Shown piece after piece: positions 16,853 to 26,494 of a DNA stretch of 32,844 bases. The position numbers were made by a program, and so were the translations under genes. Numbering within the stretch: position 1 is the stretch's first letter; every line of letters starts with the position of its first letter. Source of the stretch: Tannerella sp. (GTDB taxonomy: Bacteria; Bacteroidota; Bacteroidia; Bacteroidales; Tannerellaceae). The stretch lies in contig JAIRSF010000060.1 of assembly GCA_031255595.1 (NCBI GenBank), forward strand, positions 1-32,844, in the 5' to 3' direction. The notes below the pieces were generated by a model. The model saw only the letters and a program-made list of their open reading frames with translations, ran no database searches and had not been told where the DNA came from.

Positions 16853-18022
16853 ATGAGCGGACAGAGATATAACCTGCGCGGCGTAAGCGCATCCAAAGAA
16901 GATGTGCACAACGCCATAAAAAACATAGACAAAGGGCTTTATCCGAAAGCTTTCTGCAAAATCATCCCCGATATACTGGGAGGAGATCCGGATTACTGTA
17001 ACATCATGCATGCGGACGGCGCCGGAACCAAATCATCCTTAGCCTACGTCTATTGGCGCGAAACCGGAGATTTATCCGTATGGAAAGGGATCGCCCAGGA
17101 TGCGCTGATCATGAATATAGACGACCTGCTCTGTGTCGGTGCGACCGACAATATACTCGTATCAAGCACGATCGGTCGGAATAAGATGCTCATACCGGGA
17201 GAAGTTATCTCCGCCGTTATAAACGGTACGGACGAACTGCTTGCCGAACTGCGCCGTATGGGGGTCGGCGTTTATGCCACAGGAGGCGAAACGGCCGATG
17301 TGGGCGATCTGGTCAGGACTATTATTGTGGACAGTACCGTTACCTGCCGGATGAAACGCAGCGATGTGATTGATAACGCAAAGATACGCCCCGGTGATGT
17401 GATCGTCGGATTAGCGTCGTACGGACAGGCCGCATACGAAAAATCGTATAACGGAGGCATGGGCAGTAACGGACTGACGTCCGCACGACACGATGTTTTT
17501 GCAAAATACCTTGCCGCAAAATACCCGGAAAGTTTTGATGCTTCCGTACCGGATGAATTAGTCTATTCGGGCAATCTGCACCTGACCGGCGCCATCGATG
17601 GCGTTCCCGTCGACGCCGGCAAATTGGTATTGTCGCCAACCCGCACCTATGCTCCCATTATCAAAAAAATACTGGACGCCATGCGTGCCGGTATTCATGG
17701 AATGATTCATTGTTCGGGAGGCGCACAAACAAAAATACTGCATTTTGTGGACAATCTCCGCGTAGTGAAAGACCGGATGTTTCCCGTTCCGCCGCTTTTC
17801 GGAACGATTCATGAGCAAAGCGGAACCGACTGGGCGGAAATGTATAAGGTCTTCAACATGGGGCATCGTATGGAAATCTATCTGGATGAAGAAAACGCCG
17901 GAGAGATCATAAAAATAAGTAAATCATTCGGCGTCGACGCCCGGATTGTGGGACATGTGGAAGCTTCCGATAAGAAAGAGTTGATTATAAAGAGTGAGTT
18001 TGGAGAATTTTTCTACAATTAA
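16853..18022 (+). CDS. purM: Phosphoribosylformylglycinamidine cyclo-ligase (AIR synthetase)
   Basis: A 389-residue cytoplasmic enzyme of purine synthesis, forming aminoimidazole ribotide from FGAM with ATP. It shows MHADGAGTKSSLAY (nucleotide and substrate site, His53 onward), NIDDLLCVGAT, GGETADVGDLVRT, and GLASYGQAAYEKSYNGGMGSN. This is the longer Bacteroidetes form, which is less similar to the E. coli enzyme and is sometimes annotated as AIR synthase-related. It lies 15 bases after the GH73 gene, and prfA starts 4 bases after its stop, so the three form a run with very tight spacing. Confidence 0.92.
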   Translation: MSGQRYNLRGVSASKEDVHNAIKNIDKGLYPKAFCKIIPDILGGDPDYCNIMHADGAGTKSSLAYVYWRETGDLSVWKGIAQDALIMNIDDLLCVGATDNILVSSTIGRNKMLIPGEVISAVINGTDELLAELRRMGVGVYATGGETADVGDLVRTIIVDSTVTCRMKRSDVIDNAKIRPGDVIVGLASYGQAAYEKSYNGGMGSNGLTSARHDVFAKYLAAKYPESFDASVPDELVYSGNLHLTGAIDGVPVDAGKLVLSPTRTYAPIIKKILDAMRAGIHGMIHCSGGAQTKILHFVDNLRVVKDRMFPVPPLFGTIHEQSGTDWAEMYKVFNMGHRMEIYLDEENAGEIIKISKSFGVDARIVGHVEASDKKELIIKSEFGEFFYN

Positions 18023-18026
18023 AAAT

Positions 18027-19139
18027 ATGTCTGATAACCACAATATTTTACAAAAACTTGACGGATTAGCCGGTCGTTTTGAGGAGGTATCCACCCTCAT
18101 AACAGACCCGTCGGTCATTGCCGACCAGAAACGCTATGTCCGCCTCACAAAAGAATACAAGGAACTCGAGCGCCTGATGGACGCGCGTAAAAAATATATA
18201 CAAACACTTGGTAATATGGAGGAAGCAAAGGCTATCCTCGCTTCCGAACAGGATCAGGAGATGCGCAAAATGGCGAGCGATGAATTGGAATCAAGCCAGC
18301 AATACCTACCCCTCCTGGAAGAAGAAATAAAACTGCTGCTGATTCCCGCAGATCCCGAAGACGGGAAAAATGCCATCGTCGAGATTCGCGGCGGTACGGG
18401 AGGGGATGAAGCCGCCCTGTTTGCCGGCGATTTATTCCGTATGTATTCCAAATATTGCGAGATAAAAGGCTGGAACGTCGCCATATCGAGCAATAGCGAG
18501 GGGGCATCCGGCGGTTTTAAAGAAATTATATTCACCGTATCCGGCGACAATGTCTACGGTTTGCTGAAATATGAATCGGGCGTACATCGTGTGCAACGTG
18601 TGCCGCAAACGGAAACACAGGGACGTGTGCACACCTCCGCAGCAACGGTGGCCGTATTGCCTGAAGCCGACGAGTTTGACGTTGAAATCAAAGAAGGTGA
18701 AATCAAATGGGACACGTTCCGCTCCAGTGGCGCCGGCGGGCAAAATGTGAACAAAGTGGAGTCCGGCGTCCGGCTGCGTTACATGTGGAAAAACCCGAAT
18801 ACCGGCATTACCGAAGAAATTTTGATTGAATGTACGGAAACAAGGGATCAGCCTAAAAATAAGGAAAGAGCATTGAGCCGCCTGCGTTCGTTTATCTATG
18901 ATAAAGAACACCAGAAATACATTGACGATATTTCTTCAAGGCGCAAAACAATGGTTTCGACCGGCGACCGCTCTGCAAAGATACGCACGTACAACTATCC
19001 GCAGGGACGCATCACCGATCATCGCATCAATTACACCATTTATAATCTTGCCACATTCATGAACGGCGACATACAGGATTGTATAGATCGCCTGATCGTA
19101 GCGGAAAACACAGAAAGAATAAAAGAAAGCGAGTTGTGA
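18027..19139 (+). CDS. prfA: Peptide chain release factor 1
   Basis: A 370-residue release factor recognising UAA and UAG. The peptidyl-hydrolysis motif GGQ is at 237-239 (SSGAGGQNVNKVES), and the stop-codon recognition tripeptide PxT of RF1 is Pro193-Gln194-Thr195 (RVPQTETQGRVHTSAA), excluding RF2. The N-terminal helical domain starts MSDNHNILQKLDGLAGRFEE. The ATG at 18027 is preferred to an in-frame ATG at 17994 that lies within purM, because it leaves a 4-base gap and gives the usual family start. The stop codon is inside a long hairpin (19131-19167). Confidence 0.96.
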   Translation: MSDNHNILQKLDGLAGRFEEVSTLITDPSVIADQKRYVRLTKEYKELERLMDARKKYIQTLGNMEEAKAILASEQDQEMRKMASDELESSQQYLPLLEEEIKLLLIPADPEDGKNAIVEIRGGTGGDEAALFAGDLFRMYSKYCEIKGWNVAISSNSEGASGGFKEIIFTVSGDNVYGLLKYESGVHRVQRVPQTETQGRVHTSAATVAVLPEADEFDVEIKEGEIKWDTFRSSGAGGQNVNKVESGVRLRYMWKNPNTGITEEILIECTETRDQPKNKERALSRLRSFIYDKEHQKYIDDISSRRKTMVSTGDRSAKIRTYNYPQGRITDHRINYTIYNLATFMNGDIQDCIDRLIVAENTERIKESEL

Positions 19140-19167
19140 CGTTGCGCTTTCTGCAAAGTCACAACTC
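19131..19167 (+). other. Hairpin spanning the prfA stop codon
   Basis: GAGTTGTGAC (19131-19140), which contains the TGA stop at 19137-19139, pairs perfectly with GTCACAACTC (19158-19167). An inner TTGC/GCAA stem extends it. No T-run follows. It could protect the mRNA end or weakly terminate, and it is placed to interact with a terminating ribosome. Confidence 0.45.
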
Positions 19168-19225
19168 ACAATAGACTCTTAATCGCCAAACAATAATTAA
19201 TCACAAACCCTATACCACCTTTTCC

Positions 19226-20056
19226 ATGAACAAAAAAGAACTTTTCGAAAACATCAGACGCAAAAAGTCATTCCTGTGTGTGGGATTAGATACGGATATC
19301 AAAAAGATACCCCCTCACCTGCTGAAAGAGGACGATCCGGTTTTCGCTTTTAATAAGGCGATTATCGACGCTACGGCAGATTATTGTGTTGCCTACAAGC
19401 CGAATCTGGCATTTTACGAATGTGGAGGCGCCGGAGGATGGCTCTCGCTTGAAAAAACAGTGGGGTACATCAAAACCCATTACCCGGATCAGTTTATCAT
19501 AGCCGACGCCAAACGCGGCGATATCGGCAATACATCGACCCTGTACGCCCGAACGTTTTTCGTTGAGATGGACGTCGACGCGCTGACCGTAGCTCCTTAT
19601 ATGGGAGAAGACAGCATAACGCCGTTCCTTAACTATGAAAGGAAATGGGTGATTCTCCTCGCTCTTACGTCGAACAAAGGATCCCACGATTTTCAACTAA
19701 CCGAAAATGCTGAGAAAGAACGCCTTTTTGAAAAAGTGTTACGCGTTTCGCAAAAATGGGGGAATGATGAAAATATGATGTATGTGGTCGGCGCAACACA
19801 AGGCCGGATGTTTGAAGATATACGCAACATAGTTCCCGACCACTTCCTGCTTGTGCCGGGAATCGGAGCGCAGGGAGGCTCTCTGGAAGAGGTTTGCCGC
19901 TATGGAATGAACCGTACGTGCGGACTGATTGTTAATTCATCCCGCTCCATCCTGTATGCGGATAATACGGAAGATTATGCGTCGAAAGCCCGTATGGAGG
20001 CACGTTCGGTTCGGGAAGAAATGGAATATCAACTGTCCGCAAGAGGAATTATTTAA
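19226..20056 (+). CDS. pyrF: Orotidine 5'-phosphate decarboxylase
   Basis: A 276-residue enzyme that decarboxylates OMP to UMP, the last step of pyrimidine synthesis. It belongs to the longer type-2 group. The active-site block is [13 protein letters not shown] with Lys96 and its neighbouring Asp residues. The beginning [15 protein letters not shown] and the phosphate-binding end [11 protein letters not shown] and [12 protein letters not shown] are also typical. It starts 86 bases after prfA; no clear promoter is visible in that gap, so read-through from prfA past the hairpin is possible. Confidence 0.95.
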   Translation: MNKKELFENIRRKKSFLCVGLDTDIKKIPPHLLKEDDPVFAFNKAIIDATADYCVAYKPNLAFYECGGAGGWLSLEKTVGYIKTHYPDQFIIADAKRGDIGNTSTLYARTFFVEMDVDALTVAPYMGEDSITPFLNYERKWVILLALTSNKGSHDFQLTENAEKERLFEKVLRVSQKWGNDENMMYVVGATQGRMFEDIRNIVPDHFLLVPGIGAQGGSLEEVCRYGMNRTCGLIVNSSRSILYADNTEDYASKARMEARSVREEMEYQLSARGII

Positions 20057-20083
20057 TCAAAAACGTGAATTATTTCATATAAA

Positions 20084-20114
20084 TTTCCGGCATTTTATTT
20101 TTTTGCTAACTTTG
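20084..20114 (+). promoter_or_regulatory. Promoter of the lpx operon
   Basis: TTTC (20084-20087, one base off TTTG), 19 bases, then TAACTTTG (20107-20114), a full TAnnTTTG match. The start near 20121 gives a leader of about 85 bases before lpxD. Confidence 0.55.
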
Positions 20115-20205
20115 TAGGCTAAAAATATAATCAAAAGCGGAAACAATATATGAATTTTATAGTTATTTTGCGACAGGATTATAAAAAATAACAATTAATA
20201 AAAAA

Positions 20206-21243
20206 ATGGAGTTTACGGCTCAACAGATTGCTGATTTTTTAAAAGGAAGTGTGGTAGGTGACCCGGCCACAAAAGTCAATAACTTCTCCAGGATTGAAGA
20301 AGGAACGCCCGGAACGATCACTTTTCTTGCAAATCCGAAGTACGAACACTTCATTTATGAAACGAAGGCAAGTATAGTATTAGTTAATGAAAGTTTCTCG
20401 CCGACTTCGGAAATCAGGGCGACCTTGATCAGGGTATCAAACGCCTATAGCTCCTTAGCCGTATTGCTTAACCTTGTGGAACAGTCAAAAACCAAAAAAA
20501 ACGGTATCGATGCATCCGCTTTTATTGCCCGGACGGCTATTGTCGGCGAAAACTGCTACGTCGGAACATTAGCCTATATCGGAGAGAAAACGGAGATCGG
20601 AAAAGGATGCGTGATCTATCCTTATACCTATATCGGCGATCATGTCAAAATCGGCGATAATACCGTCATCTATCCGCATGCTACGATATACGACGGATGC
20701 GTGATCGGGAATAATTGTATTCTCCATGCCGGTTCGGTCGTCGGCGCAGATGGTTTCGGTTTCGCACCGGAAGGCGGGGAATATAAAAAAATCCCCCAGT
20801 TAGGAAATGTAATCCTTGAAGACGATGTGGAGGTCGGCGCAAATACAACCATAGACCGGGCCGTTATGGGATCTACCATGATCCATAAAGGCGTAAAATT
20901 AGATAACCTCATACAGGTGGCGCATAATGTGGAGATAGGAGAAAATACGGTAATGGCTTCGCAAGTAGGTGTTGCAGGCTCAACAAAAGTAGGCTCCAAT
21001 TGTGTGCTCGGTGGACAGGTCGGACTGGGAGGCCATATCAAAATAGGCAGTAACTCGCAGATCGGCGCGCAATCGGGAATCATCAGCAATGTCGGAGAAA
21101 ACGCACAACTGATGGGTTATCCGGCAATACCCGTCAAAAATTTTATGCGTTCAAGCATTATTATCAGAAAATTACCGGAAATATATCAGACTCTTATCCG
21201 ATTGGAGAAGGAGATAGAGGAATTGAAAAAAAATAAACCGTAA
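20206..21243 (+). CDS. lpxD: UDP-3-O-(3-hydroxyacyl)glucosamine N-acyltransferase
   Basis: A 345-residue acyltransferase adding the N-linked 3-hydroxyacyl chain to UDP-3-acylglucosamine, the third step of lipid A synthesis. The N-terminal uridine-binding domain (1-100) starts [14 protein letters not shown] and contains ITFLANPKY. Residues about 105-315 are left-handed beta-helix hexapeptide repeats ([18 protein letters not shown] and many more). The catalytic histidine is His240 in [10 protein letters not shown], close to the family's usual number 239. A short C-terminal helix ([18 protein letters not shown]) completes the trimer-type architecture. It is the first gene of an operon with lpxC-fabZ (5-base gap) and lpxA. 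Confidence 0.95.
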   Translation: MEFTAQQIADFLKGSVVGDPATKVNNFSRIEEGTPGTITFLANPKYEHFIYETKASIVLVNESFSPTSEIRATLIRVSNAYSSLAVLLNLVEQSKTKKNGIDASAFIARTAIVGENCYVGTLAYIGEKTEIGKGCVIYPYTYIGDHVKIGDNTVIYPHATIYDGCVIGNNCILHAGSVVGADGFGFAPEGGEYKKIPQLGNVILEDDVEVGANTTIDRAVMGSTMIHKGVKLDNLIQVAHNVEIGENTVMASQVGVAGSTKVGSNCVLGGQVGLGGHIKIGSNSQIGAQSGIISNVGENAQLMGYPAIPVKNFMRSSIIIRKLPEIYQTLIRLEKEIEELKKNKP

Positions 21244-21248
21244 AAGAT

Positions 21249-22634
21249 ATGCAGAAACAAAAAACATTAGCTTCTGAATTTTCATTAAAAGGTAAAGGAC
21301 TTCATACCGGACTGAATGTCAATGTGACATTCAAACCCGCTCCTGAAAATCATGGATACAAAATAAAACGCATCGATATAAAAGAACAACCCGTCATCGA
21401 TGCATTAGCCGAAAACGTAGTGAATACACAAAGGGGAACGGTGCTGTCGAAAGGCGATGTGCAGGTGAGTACTGTGGAACATGCACTTGCCGCCCTGTAT
21501 GCATGGGGTATCGATAACTGCCTGATAGAAGTAGATGCCCCGGAATTTCCGATCCTCGACGGAAGCGCGCGTTTTTTCTCCGAAAATATTGAAAAAGCCG
21601 GTATTACGGAACAAAATGCACCCAAAGATTATTATATCGTACGCCATAAAATAGAAGTAAAAGATGAAAAAACCGGTTCGTCGCTGATCATTCTTCCCGA
21701 CGATAGGTTCAGTATCAATGTGTTGATCGAGTTTGACTCTCCCGTATTGCCCAATCAATATGCTTCTATGACCAATATCTGCGAGTTCCCCGAAAAATTT
21801 GCTTCTTCACGCACATTTGTCTTTGTCCGGGAAATAGAAATGTTGTTGCAGAATAACCTGATAAAAGGGGGAGATTTAGATAATGCGATCGTTATCTACG
21901 ACAAAAAGATGGAACAGGAGGAGATGAACCGCCTGGCTGACACATTGGGTTTGCCCCACACGAATGTGAAGGATTTCGGATTTGTGAACAACAAACCGCT
22001 TGTTTTTCCGAACGAACCCGCCAGGCACAAGCTGATAGACGTTATAGGCGACCTGGCTCTTATCGGGAAACCGATCAGAGGGCATGTCACCGCAACACGT
22101 CCCGGACATAAAATCAATAACCAGTTAGCGCGCTTAATACGCAAAGATATTAAACTGAACGATGTACAAGCGCCCATATATGATACGTTGGAAGAACCCG
22201 TCATGGACATCAACCGGATCCGCGAGCTGCTACCGCACCGTTATCCGTTCCTGCTGGTCGACAAAATCATAGAGATCGGAGGGGATTACATTGTCGGTAT
22301 AAAAAATGTTACCGTCAATGAACCGTTTTTTCAGGGACATTTCCCGCAGGAACCCGTCATGCCCGGCGTATTACTCGTCGAAGCGATGGCGCAGACCGGA
22401 GGGTTGCTGGTACTGAACTCGGTCGACGAACCGGAACGCTACTCTACCTACTTCATGAAAATAGACGGCGTAAAATTCCGTCAAAAAGTCGTTCCGGGAG
22501 ATACACTTATCTTCCGGTTACAACTGTTAGCTCCGATGCGCCGGGGTATATCAACGATGAAAGGCTATGTTTTTGTTGGAGAAAAAATAGTCTGCGAAGC
22601 TGAGTTCATGGCACAAATCATTAAAAACAAATAA
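21249..22634 (+). CDS. lpxC-fabZ: Bifunctional UDP-3-O-acyl-GlcNAc deacetylase / 3-hydroxyacyl-ACP dehydratase
   Basis: A natural fusion of 461 residues. Residues 1-310 are LpxC, the zinc deacetylase committing to lipid [15 protein letters not shown], then [14 protein letters not shown] with zinc-binding His78, DGSARFF, and [15 protein letters not shown] with the second zinc His and Asp. Residues about 318-461 are FabZ, which dehydrates 3-hydroxyacyl-ACP in fatty acid synthesis: [27 protein letters not shown] with catalytic His364, and EAMAQTGG with Glu378. The fusion is known and characteristic of Bacteroidetes. It couples two enzymes competing for the same hydroxyacyl-ACP pool. It sits between lpxD and lpxA with gaps of 5 and 3 bases. 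Confidence 0.96.
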   Translation: MQKQKTLASEFSLKGKGLHTGLNVNVTFKPAPENHGYKIKRIDIKEQPVIDALAENVVNTQRGTVLSKGDVQVSTVEHALAALYAWGIDNCLIEVDAPEFPILDGSARFFSENIEKAGITEQNAPKDYYIVRHKIEVKDEKTGSSLIILPDDRFSINVLIEFDSPVLPNQYASMTNICEFPEKFASSRTFVFVREIEMLLQNNLIKGGDLDNAIVIYDKKMEQEEMNRLADTLGLPHTNVKDFGFVNNKPLVFPNEPARHKLIDVIGDLALIGKPIRGHVTATRPGHKINNQLARLIRKDIKLNDVQAPIYDTLEEPVMDINRIRELLPHRYPFLLVDKIIEIGGDYIVGIKNVTVNEPFFQGHFPQEPVMPGVLLVEAMAQTGGLLVLNSVDEPERYSTYFMKIDGVKFRQKVVPGDTLIFRLQLLAPMRRGISTMKGYVFVGEKIVCEAEFMAQIIKNK

Positions 22635-22637
22635 TAT

Positions 22638-23420
22638 ATGCATTCACCATTAGCCGTTATCCACCCGGATGCAAAAATAGGGAATAATGTGACGATCGAT
22701 CCCTTTGCCGTAATTGAAAAAAATGTGATAATCGGAGATAATTGCCGTATCTATTCACACACAGCCGTCTTAGACGGAGCCCGTATAGGCTCCGGTTGTA
22801 GCATATTTCCGGGAGCCGTCATTGCCGGTATTCCGCAAGACCTGAAATTTGCCGGAGAAGATTCGGTCGTAGAAATAGGCGATCGCACGACGATACGTGA
22901 GTGCGCCACCGTCAACCGGGGAACAGCGTCAAAAAGAAAAACCGTAATAGGTAACGACTGCCTGATTATGGCTTACGCCCATGTTGCACACGATTGTGTT
23001 ATTAATAATAATGTAATCATCGGGAATGCTTCCCAACTCGCCGGCGAAGTGATGGTCGATGATTTTGCAATCATAAGCGGCGGATCGCTGGTACATCAGT
23101 TCACGCGCATATCGAAACACGTAATGATTCAGGGCGGATCGCGTGTAGGTAAAGATATCCCGCCGTATACGCTTATCGGTCGTGAACCGATAACATACTG
23201 CGGAATCAACATTGTAGGATTACGCAGGCGCGGATTTACGGACAATCAGGTTTTCCTGATACAGGATATATACCGGACATTATATACACGCGGGCTTAAC
23301 AATACGGAAGCGCTGCATGCGATCGAAACGGAATACGAACCCTGCGCAGAACGCGACCTGATCCTCAATTTTATAAAAACATCCCAAAGAGGTATTGTCA
23401 GGGGGTCTATCGACGATTAG
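22638..23420 (+). CDS. lpxA: UDP-N-acetylglucosamine O-acyltransferase
   Basis: A 260-residue left-handed beta-helix acyltransferase that starts lipid A synthesis by adding 3-hydroxyacyl to UDP-GlcNAc. Hexapeptide repeats run from IHPDAKIGNNVTID to about residue 190. The active-site segment is AYAHVAHDC, with His118 equivalent to His125 of the E. coli enzyme. GIPQDLKFAGE and RECATVNRGT are family signatures, and a helical C-terminal domain ends in LNFIKTSQRGIVRG. It begins 3 bases after lpxC-fabZ, so all three lipid A genes form one operon. Confidence 0.95.
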   Translation: MHSPLAVIHPDAKIGNNVTIDPFAVIEKNVIIGDNCRIYSHTAVLDGARIGSGCSIFPGAVIAGIPQDLKFAGEDSVVEIGDRTTIRECATVNRGTASKRKTVIGNDCLIMAYAHVAHDCVINNNVIIGNASQLAGEVMVDDFAIISGGSLVHQFTRISKHVMIQGGSRVGKDIPPYTLIGREPITYCGINIVGLRRRGFTDNQVFLIQDIYRTLYTRGLNNTEALHAIETEYEPCAERDLILNFIKTSQRGIVRGSIDD

Positions 23421-23512
23421 CCGGAAAATGAAAAAAAATGTCCGTTTTTCTTTATTATTCCATATTTTATTCACATATTTGCACCTCACCTCATTAGCAT
23501 AATTAATTATTT

Positions 23513-24055
23513 ATGGTATACAGATTTTTATTATTGTCGGACGAAAGCGACAACTTTAAAAGAGAAATACAAATAAGTGCGCAGGCTACATTTTATGATT
23601 TTCACCAGGAAATCCTTCGCACAACAGGATACGATAAGCAACAGATGTACTCGTTCTTTATTTGCGGAGATGACTGGAGTAAGCACACCGAAATTACGTT
23701 GATAGAAATGGATACATCGTCGGAAGAAGACAGCTATGTTATGAGCCAAACGATTCTTGAAGATTTGCTCGAAGAAGAACACCAGAAGCTGCTTTACGTA
23801 TTCGACCAGTTGACGGAACGTGTTTTCTTTATCGAACTTCGTGAAATAATAACCGGGAAGGATCTGAAAGATCCCTTGTGTACAAAAGCGGTCGGCGACC
23901 CTCCGAAACAATTCATCGATTTTGAGGTCATTTCCGGTGATATCGGTTCGGATTTGGGCGAAACTTTTTACGGAGAGGATGAATTTGACGATGAAGATCT
24001 GGATGGTTTGGACGAAGGCTCATTTGATGACGAATCGTTGAACGACCGCTTCTGA
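23513..24055 (+). CDS. pRiA4b ORF-3-like protein of unknown function with acidic tail
   Basis: A 180-residue protein. The first 130 residues (YRFLLLSDESDNFKREIQIS, then FYDFHQEILRTTGYDKQQM, and FFICGDDWSKHTEITL) resemble the plasmid pRiA4b ORF-3 / IS1096 TnpR-like domain, a fold found in many non-mobile proteins too. The last 40 residues are strongly acidic with runs of Asp and Glu (GEDEFDDEDLDGLDEGSFDD). No catalytic motif is seen and the function is unknown. The stop and the miaA start are contiguous (TGAATG), so the two genes are co-translated, an arrangement I recall as common in Bacteroidales. A weak -7-like box, CATATTTG, is at 23474-23481. The acidic tail suggests binding to a basic partner, but this is inference. 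Confidence 0.75.
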   Translation: MVYRFLLLSDESDNFKREIQISAQATFYDFHQEILRTTGYDKQQMYSFFICGDDWSKHTEITLIEMDTSSEEDSYVMSQTILEDLLEEEHQKLLYVFDQLTERVFFIELREIITGKDLKDPLCTKAVGDPPKQFIDFEVISGDIGSDLGETFYGEDEFDDEDLDGLDEGSFDDESLNDRF

Positions 24056-24964
24056 ATGAAGATACTGTTTGTTTTACTCGGGCCGACAGGGGTCGGAAAA
24101 ACAGCGCTAAGTATCCATATCGCCCGTCATATAGGAAGTCCCGTCATATCTGCCGATTCACGCCAGATATATAAAGAATTACCGATAGGAACGGCCGCTC
24201 CCACACCCGGACAATTAAACCTTGTCGGGCACTATTTTATTGCAACACACTCCATAACGGATTATTACAGTGCCAGTATATTCGAAGAAGAAGCGATTCC
24301 CCTGATAAACAAACTGCACGAATCACAACCTCATCTGCTGCTTTGCGGCGGCTCTATGATGTATATAGATGCGGTCTGCAAAGGTATTGATGATATGCCG
24401 ACGATCACACCGGAAATACGCAATGCCTTATGGGAACAATACAGCCGGGAGGGGCTTTCCCCGATACTGGAAGAATTAAAAAAAGCGGATCCCGTACATT
24501 ACCATGAAGTAGACCGTATGAATCACCGGCGCGTGATCCATGCGGTGGAAATATGCCGTATGACCGGAAAACCTTATTCTTCTTTCCGGACGAACCGGAT
24601 AAAAGAGCGACCTTTCAAAATCTGCAAAATAGGTCTTACGCGGGAACGACCGGAACTGTTCGAACGGATTAACCGGCGCGTGGACGAAATGATAAACGAA
24701 GGTTTCGTGGAAGAAGCGCGACACCTTTATCCGATGCGGAAACTGAACTCCCTGAACACCGTAGGGTATAAAGAATTATTTTCTTATTTCGATGGAATCT
24801 ATACGCTGGAGGAGGCTGTGGAAAAAATAAAGAGGAACACCCGCGTATATGCGCGCAAGCAAATAACCTGGTTCAAACGCGATCCTCAAATAAAATGGTT
24901 TAATCCTGATAATAAGGAAGATGTAATTTCATGTATAGACGACCTGCGCTATGCCGCGCCATAA
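24056..24964 (+). CDS. miaA: tRNA dimethylallyltransferase
   Basis: A 302-residue enzyme transferring dimethylallyl to A37 of tRNAs reading UNN codons. The P-loop is LLGPTGVGKTALS, followed by ISADSRQIYKELPIGTAAP; the usual Bacteroidetes GTAAP replaces GTAKP. Further motifs are LLCGGSMMYIDAVCKGI, NHRRVIHAVEI, NTVGYKELF and NTRVYARKQITWFKR. Length is typical. The start codon directly follows the stop of the acidic-tail gene. Confidence 0.95.
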   Translation: MKILFVLLGPTGVGKTALSIHIARHIGSPVISADSRQIYKELPIGTAAPTPGQLNLVGHYFIATHSITDYYSASIFEEEAIPLINKLHESQPHLLLCGGSMMYIDAVCKGIDDMPTITPEIRNALWEQYSREGLSPILEELKKADPVHYHEVDRMNHRRVIHAVEICRMTGKPYSSFRTNRIKERPFKICKIGLTRERPELFERINRRVDEMINEGFVEEARHLYPMRKLNSLNTVGYKELFSYFDGIYTLEEAVEKIKRNTRVYARKQITWFKRDPQIKWFNPDNKEDVISCIDDLRYAAP

Positions 24965-24987
24965 TTTATATTTTTTTAATACGTCAA

Positions 24988-25020
24988 TTTGACTTTTTTC
25001 TCTATCTTTACGAGAAATAA
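24988..25020 (+). promoter_or_regulatory. Promoter of the TPR/PD40 gene
   Basis: TTTG (24988-24991), 21 bases, TATCTTTA (25013-25020, one mismatch to TAnnTTTG). Transcription should start near 25027, about 20 bases before the ATG at 25048. Confidence 0.6.
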
Positions 25021-25047
25021 TATGTTGTAATTTACTTGCATATACGA

Positions 25048-26484
25048 ATGATACGAAAGTTTTCTAAAATATTTTTTGCGTTTATCTATTTGTCGATAAG
25101 TTTTTACGGATATACACAAAGCCTTGACCAGGCAAAGATCTTGTACAACGAAGGCGAATACGGGGAGGCTAAGCCGGTATTTGAAAAACTTGTCAGGCAA
25201 TCGCCGAATAATTCTTCTTACAATCAATGGTATGGCGTATGCTGCTACGAAACCGGCGACCTGGAAAATGCGGAAAAATACCTGTTGGTTGCAAACAAAC
25301 GCAAGGTGATGGAATCATACCGCTACCTTGCATATCTTTATGCGGATCTATACCGCTTCGATAAGGCGGCCGAAATGTGGGAAGGGTATATTGAGATGCA
25401 GAAAAAGAAAAAAGACGATACCGCGGAATCGGAACAAAAACTCCGGCAGGCGCATAATCTGCACCGTATGCAGGAAAAAACGGAAGATGTACAAATCATT
25501 GACAGTATGGTGATCGATAAGGAAGATTTTCTGAATGTGTACAGCCTGAGTGAAGAAAGCGGCAGCCTGATGCGTTACAACGAGTTCTTCGATACGCCGG
25601 AGAAATTGCCTTCCGTCGTTTATCGGAATCAGAAAGGAGATAAAATTTATTATGCACAGCCTGCCGAAAACGGCGTTTTTACCCTCTACTCCCAAAACAA
25701 ACTGCTGGATGCCTGGGGAGATGAGAAAATGCTTATGCCGGACCATTCGAAAGACCATAACTACCCTTTCGTTTTATCGGATGGCGTTACCCTGTATTTC
25801 TCGTCCAAAGACAACGAATCCATAGGGGGATATGATATTTTTATCACACGTTACAATACGAATATAAATGCATATCTGGCGCCGGAACAAATGGGGATGC
25901 CGTTCAACTCTCCCGCAAACGATTATATGATGGTCATCGACGAAACGAAAGGATTGGGCTGGTTCGTTTCCGACCGGAATCAACCGGAAGATAAGGTGTG
26001 CGTTTATCTTTTCATACCCGACCCGTCACGCAAACGTATAGAAGATACGGAAGACGTCGACAAACTGATAAGACGCGCCTCCCTTGCCTCCATAAGCGAT
26101 ACCTGGAAAGAGGGGGCGGATTATGCCGACCTGATTAAACTTGCACATACGGATCTGACAACGAACGAGAAAAAGAAAGAGCGCGATTTCATTTTTGTCG
26201 TAAACGATAAAACAACGTATTATACGCTGAATGAAATAAAAAGCCATGAGGCAAAAGACCTTTATTCGGAGTTAATCGGTATGAACCGGCAAATAGAAAC
26301 GTTGAGGAACAAATTAGACGAGATACGCAGTTCGTACGCAAAAGGGAATACGTCTACGCGTAACCAACTGAAACCGACCATCCTACAGATGGAAAACCAA
26401 CTTTATGACTGGATGGCAAAGGCCGGGGTTCAGGAAAAGAAAGCGCGTAACGCGGAAAATCGCCAGATAGGAGTTAAATACTAA
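25048..26484 (+). CDS. Exported TPR / PD40 beta-propeller protein, function unknown
   Basis: A 478-residue protein beginning with a signal sequence (IRKFSKIFFAFIYLSISFYG). TPR-like helices follow at about 25-145 (AKILYNEGEYGEAKPVFEKL, then GDLENAEKYLLVANKRK and YRFDKAAEMWEGYIEMQ). Residues about 165-325 hold WD40-like PD40 strands (FVLSDGVTLYFSSKDNESIG, YDIFITRYN, GLGWFVSDRNQPEDKVCVY). The end has a coiled-coil stretch (about 400-465). The TPR-plus-PD40 order resembles the front part of PorE of the type IX secretion system, but the OmpA-like peptidoglycan-binding domain is absent, so PorE itself is unlikely. The ATG at 25048 is preferred to a TTG at 25036 because it directly precedes the signal sequence. 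The NfeD gene follows after 10 bases, suggesting one operon with floA. Confidence 0.75.
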   Translation: MIRKFSKIFFAFIYLSISFYGYTQSLDQAKILYNEGEYGEAKPVFEKLVRQSPNNSSYNQWYGVCCYETGDLENAEKYLLVANKRKVMESYRYLAYLYADLYRFDKAAEMWEGYIEMQKKKKDDTAESEQKLRQAHNLHRMQEKTEDVQIIDSMVIDKEDFLNVYSLSEESGSLMRYNEFFDTPEKLPSVVYRNQKGDKIYYAQPAENGVFTLYSQNKLLDAWGDEKMLMPDHSKDHNYPFVLSDGVTLYFSSKDNESIGGYDIFITRYNTNINAYLAPEQMGMPFNSPANDYMMVIDETKGLGWFVSDRNQPEDKVCVYLFIPDPSRKRIEDTEDVDKLIRRASLASISDTWKEGADYADLIKLAHTDLTTNEKKKERDFIFVVNDKTTYYTLNEIKSHEAKDLYSELIGMNRQIETLRNKLDEIRSSYAKGNTSTRNQLKPTILQMENQLYDWMAKAGVQEKKARNAENRQIGVKY

Positions 26485-26494
26485 ATATTATTTT

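Noticed and set aside
17994-18026. Earlier start for prfA inside purM
   Set aside because: It would overlap purM by 29 bases and add 11 residues not expected in RF1; the ATG at 18027 gives the normal start.
23513-24055. Transposon-related protein
   Set aside because: The pRiA4b/IS1096 TnpR-like label comes from domain naming only; no transposase, terminal repeats or target duplication are present and the gene is tied to miaA.
25048-26484. PorE of the type IX secretion system
   Set aside because: TPR and PD40 parts are similar, but the OmpA-like C-terminal domain is missing and no por genes are nearby.
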